This document shows positions 14,538 to 17,160 of a DNA stretch of 17,160 bases, one piece after another. The translations under genes and the position numbers were made by a program. A model generated the notes under the pieces. It had not been told where the DNA came from, made no database searches, and saw only the letters and a program-made list of their open reading frames with translations. This DNA comes from UBA11579 sp039714215 (GTDB lineage Bacteria; Chloroflexota; Anaerolineae; Anaerolineales; UBA11579): NCBI GenBank assembly GCA_039714215.1, contig JBDLJU010000041.1, positions 1 through 17,160 of the forward strand, read 5' to 3'. The first letter of the stretch is position 1. Each line of letters begins with the position of its first letter.

Positions 14538-15544
14538 AAACGATAAAATTTTCAGCAGCCGTTGACTCTGTGCTCGCCCAGCAAATGGCGCGAGATCCCC
14601 GGATTGTGCTTTTTGGAGAAGATGTCCAGGCACTCCGCCGGAATCTGTTTGTGCGCTTCGGTGCTCGCCGGGTGCGCAACACCCCAATCAGTGAAAGCGC
14701 TTTTGTCGGCGCCGCGGTGACCGCGGCGATGGCCGGTCTGCTGCCAGTGGTGGAAGTCTATATGGTCGATTTTCTTGGGGTGGCGATGGATGCCCTGCTC
14801 AACCATGCCGCCAAGACATACGCCTTCTCTGGGGAACAGTGGTCTGTGCCGATGGTGGTACGTGCTCCCTGCGGGGGCGGCTACGGCGACGGCGGTCAGC
14901 ACGAGCAAAGCTTATGGGGTTGGCTGGCGCATATCCCCGGGCTGAGCGTGGTGGTGCCCTCCAACCCCGCTGATGCCGGCGGATTGTTCCTCGCTGCGCT
15001 GGAGCACCCCCACCCGGTGATCTTCATGGAGCATAAGCTGCTCTCCGATACCTGGTTGGACTTCCTCGCGGGAGGTTCTCGCTCCACAATTTCCTTCGAT
15101 ATCCCTACTTCAGGGGCTGAAGGACTTGTACCTAATAAATGGCAGCCGATCCCATTGGGAAGGGCGGCTGTCTGCAAAACAGGCAGCGACCTGACGATGA
15201 TCAGCGTGGGGGTCGGCGTGCATCAGGCCCTTGAAGCGGCCAAGATACTAGAAAAAGAAGGGATTTCTGTCGAGGTGATCGACCTGCGCACGATCCAACC
15301 CCTGGATTTGGAGACAATAATTTACTCTGTGGACAAGACTGGGAAAGCATTGGTGATTGATGAGGATTACCAGCAGTTCGGGCTTTCAGGGGAATTGGCT
15401 GCGGTGCTCCTGGAGGCGGGGATCAACTGCCAGTATGCCAGGGTCTGCACCGAGGACACCATCCCCTTCAACCGCCAACAGGAATCCCAAACCCTGCCGA
15501 ACCTCGAACGAATTTTATCCGCTGCCCATCGACTGGTAGATTAA
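14534..15544 (+). CDS. 2-oxoacid dehydrogenase E1 component, beta subunit
   Basis: This is the beta subunit that pairs with the preceding alpha subunit in an alpha2-beta2 E1, 336 residues, the usual length. Conserved landmarks are FGEDV near 27-31, the ISESAFVGAAVTAAMAGL region near 52-69, HAAKTY near 90-95, and RAPCGGGYGDGGQHEQS near 110-126. PGLSVVVPSNPADAGGL is near 135-151. The C-terminal transketolase-type domain contains VEVIDLRTIQPLD and VIDEDY. The QHEQS segment replaces the more common QHSQ. GGAGG lies 7 nt before the ATG, which overlaps the alpha stop codon. The gene ends 16 nt from a convergent gene, so the operon appears to be only these two genes. Confidence 0.93.
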   Translation: MKTIKFSAAVDSVLAQQMARDPRIVLFGEDVQALRRNLFVRFGARRVRNTPISESAFVGAAVTAAMAGLLPVVEVYMVDFLGVAMDALLNHAAKTYAFSGEQWSVPMVVRAPCGGGYGDGGQHEQSLWGWLAHIPGLSVVVPSNPADAGGLFLAALEHPHPVIFMEHKLLSDTWLDFLAGGSRSTISFDIPTSGAEGLVPNKWQPIPLGRAAVCKTGSDLTMISVGVGVHQALEAAKILEKEGISVEVIDLRTIQPLDLETIIYSVDKTGKALVIDEDYQQFGLSGELAAVLLEAGINCQYARVCTEDTIPFNRQQESQTLPNLERILSAAHRLVD

Positions 15545-15560
15545 CCTTAGCCCAATCAAA

Positions 15561-16028
15561 TTATAAGCACCCAATCAATCCTAGCTGTTTTGTTATTCGC
15601 TGCTGCTTTTCTTCCTGTGATAAATTGTCCCATTCTGAATGTGTGACGAAAGGAAGATAAATTTTCTCAATTGGGGGGTCAAGTCTATTATGTTTAACAT
15701 TTTTAGAACCGCATTTCGAGCAACCCTTTTTTCCGAGAAACTGATATCGCTCTCCAGATGGCGCCGGGTCACATGCAGACTCGAGTACAGTATGGAGACA
15801 GCCAATTCGCTTTCGACTTTCCTCAGGCAAGATACTGTCTACCAATTTACTCACTTCTTTAAAAACCGGATCATTTATCGCAAAAAATTCTGCGATCTCA
15901 TCTTTCGATGTTCTTCCAAGAAAGCGACCATATCCCCCGAATGACCCAAATGTGTAATCCTTAACTGAAAAAGAACAATCCATGCATTTGATTTCTTTCA
16001 CACCGATCTTAATAATTCTGTCTGCCAC
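15561..16028 (-). CDS. unrecognised protein with two CxxC pairs (zinc-ribbon-like)
   Basis: I do not recognise this 155-residue protein. A CxxC pair near the N-terminus (KCMDCSF, about 15-18) and another near residue 103 (GCSKCGSKN) could bind one zinc as a ribbon, with an aromatic/glycine-rich segment and an acidic helical region between. The C-terminal part, LPFVTHSEWDNLSQEEKQQ, is a hydrophilic tail. No catalytic motif, signal peptide or membrane helix is visible. I chose the GTG at 16028 because AAGGTGA lies 5 nt upstream; an in-frame GTG at 16037 is inside that site. The stretch is clearly more AT-rich than its neighbours (sampled lines 33-37% GC), which suggests later acquisition. It converges with the E1 beta gene and lies 46 nt after the desulfhydrase gene, possibly in its transcript. 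Confidence 0.65.
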   Translation of the reverse strand: MADRIIKIGVKEIKCMDCSFSVKDYTFGSFGGYGRFLGRTSKDEIAEFFAINDPVFKEVSKLVDSILPEESRKRIGCLHTVLESACDPAPSGERYQFLGKKGCSKCGSKNVKHNRLDPPIEKIYLPFVTHSEWDNLSQEEKQQRITKQLGLIGCL

Positions 16029-16040
16029 TATCTTCACCTT
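16029..16040 (-). promoter_or_regulatory. Shine-Dalgarno site fixing a GTG start
   Basis: On the minus strand AAGGTGA (16034-16040) is complementary to the 16S rRNA tail and lies 5 nt before the GTG at 16028. The alternative upstream GTG at 16037 is part of this site, so the downstream GTG is the likelier start. Confidence 0.55.
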
Positions 16041-16074
16041 TGTTCATTGGCCTTCATCAGTTTAATCCCCCACC

Positions 16075-17040
16075 CTACACCAACCCCCGAACATACTCCC
16101 CCGCGAACAAGGCCGGCGTCCCCCCCGTGTGCCAGAACAGCACGGTCTCGTCCTTCTTGAAGAACCCCTTGCGGATCAAATCAATCATCCCCGCCGCCGC
16201 CCGCCCGGTATAGACCGGATCCACCATCAGCGCCTCATGGCGGGCGAACAGGTGAATCGCCTCACGTTCTGGTTCACCCATCAGCGCATACCCCCCGCCA
16301 ACGTAGGCATCGTTCACCAAAATATCACCTTTTGCATTATATTTTGCATTTCCTATTATTTCAGTTACATTTTTTGCCAATTCAAGTGCAATGTTTATTA
16401 TTGCATTTGCTTCAGCGTCCACACTGATCCCCAAAACCTGCCCCTCAAAACCGAACAATTCCTTTCCCGCTGCCAGCCCTCCCTGTGTGCCTCCCGAAGA
16501 GGTCGCAAATACGATCCAGTCCGCCTCCACCCCCTGTGCCACCAGCTCACGCATGGCGTAAGCGTAGGCGGCCGCCCCGACCGGACTCGAACCGCCATAA
16601 GGGACCAGAAACGGCTGGCGGCCTTGCTGTTCGGCCTCAAGATAGCTCTGGTTTAACTGCTCGCCACGTTCCTCCCTGGTGGTCCACACGATACCCGCTC
16701 CCAGCAGCAGATCGAGATAAGTATTCGCCTCCGGCTGCTCTGGCTCTTCCCCCGAGAGCACCAGGATGCAGTCCAACCCTGCCCTCCGGGCCGCCGCGGC
16801 GGTCTGCCGGCAGTGATTGGATTGGATCGCTCCGGCGGTGATCAGCGTTTTGGCGTTTTGGCTGCCTGCCTCGGCCAGCAAATACTCCAGCTTGCGGGTC
16901 TTATTGCCCCCAAAAGCCAACCCGGTCTGGTCATCGCGCTTGACCAGCAAGCGCGGTCCGCCTAAAGCCGCGGATAAGCGCGGCAGCTCTTCTATCGGTG
17001 TGGGTAAGTGTGCGATCGGTAATCGGGGCAATTCTTTCAT
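16075..17040 (-). CDS. PLP-dependent D-cysteine desulfhydrase / ACC deaminase family
   Basis: This is a pyridoxal-phosphate enzyme of the tryptophan-synthase-beta fold, 321 residues, close to DcyD and ACC deaminase. It would break down D-cysteine or a related small amino acid to a 2-oxoacid and ammonia (with sulfide for D-cysteine). The PLP lysine is Lys47, in FGGNKTRKLEYL. QSNHCRQT is at 73-80, the phosphate-binding loop SSGGTQGGL at 181-189, DPVYTGRAAAG near 274-284, and HTGG at 304-307. The opening, PTPIEELPRLSAALGG then VKRDDQTGLAFGGNK, favours D-cysteine desulfhydrase, but specificity within this family is hard to assign. AGGAG lies 6 nt before the ATG. Residues 211-240 are encoded by an AT-rich patch (24 G+C in 90 bases) unlike the rest of the gene. 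The gene follows another leftward frame by 15 nt. Confidence 0.88.
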   Translation of the reverse strand: MKELPRLPIAHLPTPIEELPRLSAALGGPRLLVKRDDQTGLAFGGNKTRKLEYLLAEAGSQNAKTLITAGAIQSNHCRQTAAAARRAGLDCILVLSGEEPEQPEANTYLDLLLGAGIVWTTREERGEQLNQSYLEAEQQGRQPFLVPYGGSSPVGAAAYAYAMRELVAQGVEADWIVFATSSGGTQGGLAAGKELFGFEGQVLGISVDAEANAIINIALELAKNVTEIIGNAKYNAKGDILVNDAYVGGGYALMGEPEREAIHLFARHEALMVDPVYTGRAAAGMIDLIRKGFFKKDETVLFWHTGGTPALFAGEYVRGLV

Positions 17041-17055
17041 TTCAATCTCCTGGGC

Positions 17056-17160
17056 CTACAAACCCTGCCGGGTCTGCCGCCTGCCCCTGCTGCGCAGCAG
17101 TCCCATAACCCGCGGCCATACTTGAGCATACAAGGTATAGACAAACGGCCGCAGGGGCAG
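17056..17160 (-). CDS. C-terminal end of a gene running off the right edge
   Basis: The last 105 bases on the minus strand read as 34 open codons and a TAG stop, ending 15 nt before the start of the PLP enzyme and its AGGAG site. The visible peptide begins with a hydrophobic LPLRPFVYTLYAQVW and ends in a basic tail rich in Arg and Gln. A hydrophobic stretch followed by a basic tail recalls the C-termini of some membrane-associated glycosyltransferases, but there is too little to name it. The tight spacing suggests it shares a transcript with the PLP enzyme. Confidence 0.45.
   Translation of the reverse strand: MPLRPFVYTLYAQVWPRVMGLLRSRGRRQTRQGL

Noticed and set aside
16129..16656. Rightward 175-codon frame opposite the PLP enzyme gene
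   Set aside because: It is a shadow of a conserved gene; the unusual Ile/Cys/Tyr-rich middle is only the antisense of the AT-rich patch.

Overview
The window is about 17.2 kb of ordinary, densely coded bacterial chromosome. No tRNA, rRNA, CRISPR array, insertion sequence or prophage gene is visible. Moderate GC, strong Shine-Dalgarno sites, two lipoproteins, an acyl-CoA dehydrogenase/ETF operon and a YqeY-PgpH-YbeY-DgkA block are compatible with an anaerobic or facultative Chloroflexota (Anaerolineae-like) bacterium. That assignment is inference from gene style and order only.

Layout. Positions 1-425 hold no convincing protein gene, but they contain two good leftward promoters and two intrinsic terminators, and one promoter-terminator pair encloses a possible small RNA of about 165 nt. 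Positions 426-3493 are a leftward operon acd-etfB-etfA: an acyl-CoA dehydrogenase and the two subunits of the electron transfer flavoprotein that takes its electrons. Divergent from it at 3599-5511 are two secreted lipoproteins, one with TPR repeats and one with a concanavalin/laminin-G-like sandwich.

Positions 5534-10707 are a rightward housekeeping run: mtaB (tRNA t6A methylthiolation), a HIT hydrolase, a YqeY-like protein, a PgpH-type 7TM-HD phosphodiesterase (probably c-di-AMP), ybeY (rRNA processing endonuclease) and a DgkA-type lipid kinase. Positions 10727-11689 encode a leftward orphan membrane histidine kinase.

Divergent from the kinase, 11905-13376 is a two-gene repair operon. It has an endonuclease IV-like TIM-barrel protein and an Fe-S uracil-DNA glycosylase, coupled by a TGATG overlap, so glycosylase and AP endonuclease activities are co-expressed. 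A clear sigma70-type promoter then drives 13512-15544, the alpha and beta E1 subunits of a thiamine-diphosphate 2-oxoacid dehydrogenase. The alpha subunit has altered metal-binding motif residues, and no E2 or E3 gene follows in the window.

The right end (15561-17160, leftward) has an AT-rich, unrecognised two-CxxC protein, a PLP-dependent D-cysteine desulfhydrase/ACC deaminase-like enzyme containing a sharply bounded AT-rich patch, and the C-terminal end of one more gene running off the edge. I see no obvious large novel system. The best leads are the candidate sRNA, the altered TPP motif, the AT-rich patch, the coupled repair pair with a changed zinc site, and the AT-rich zinc-ribbon-like gene.
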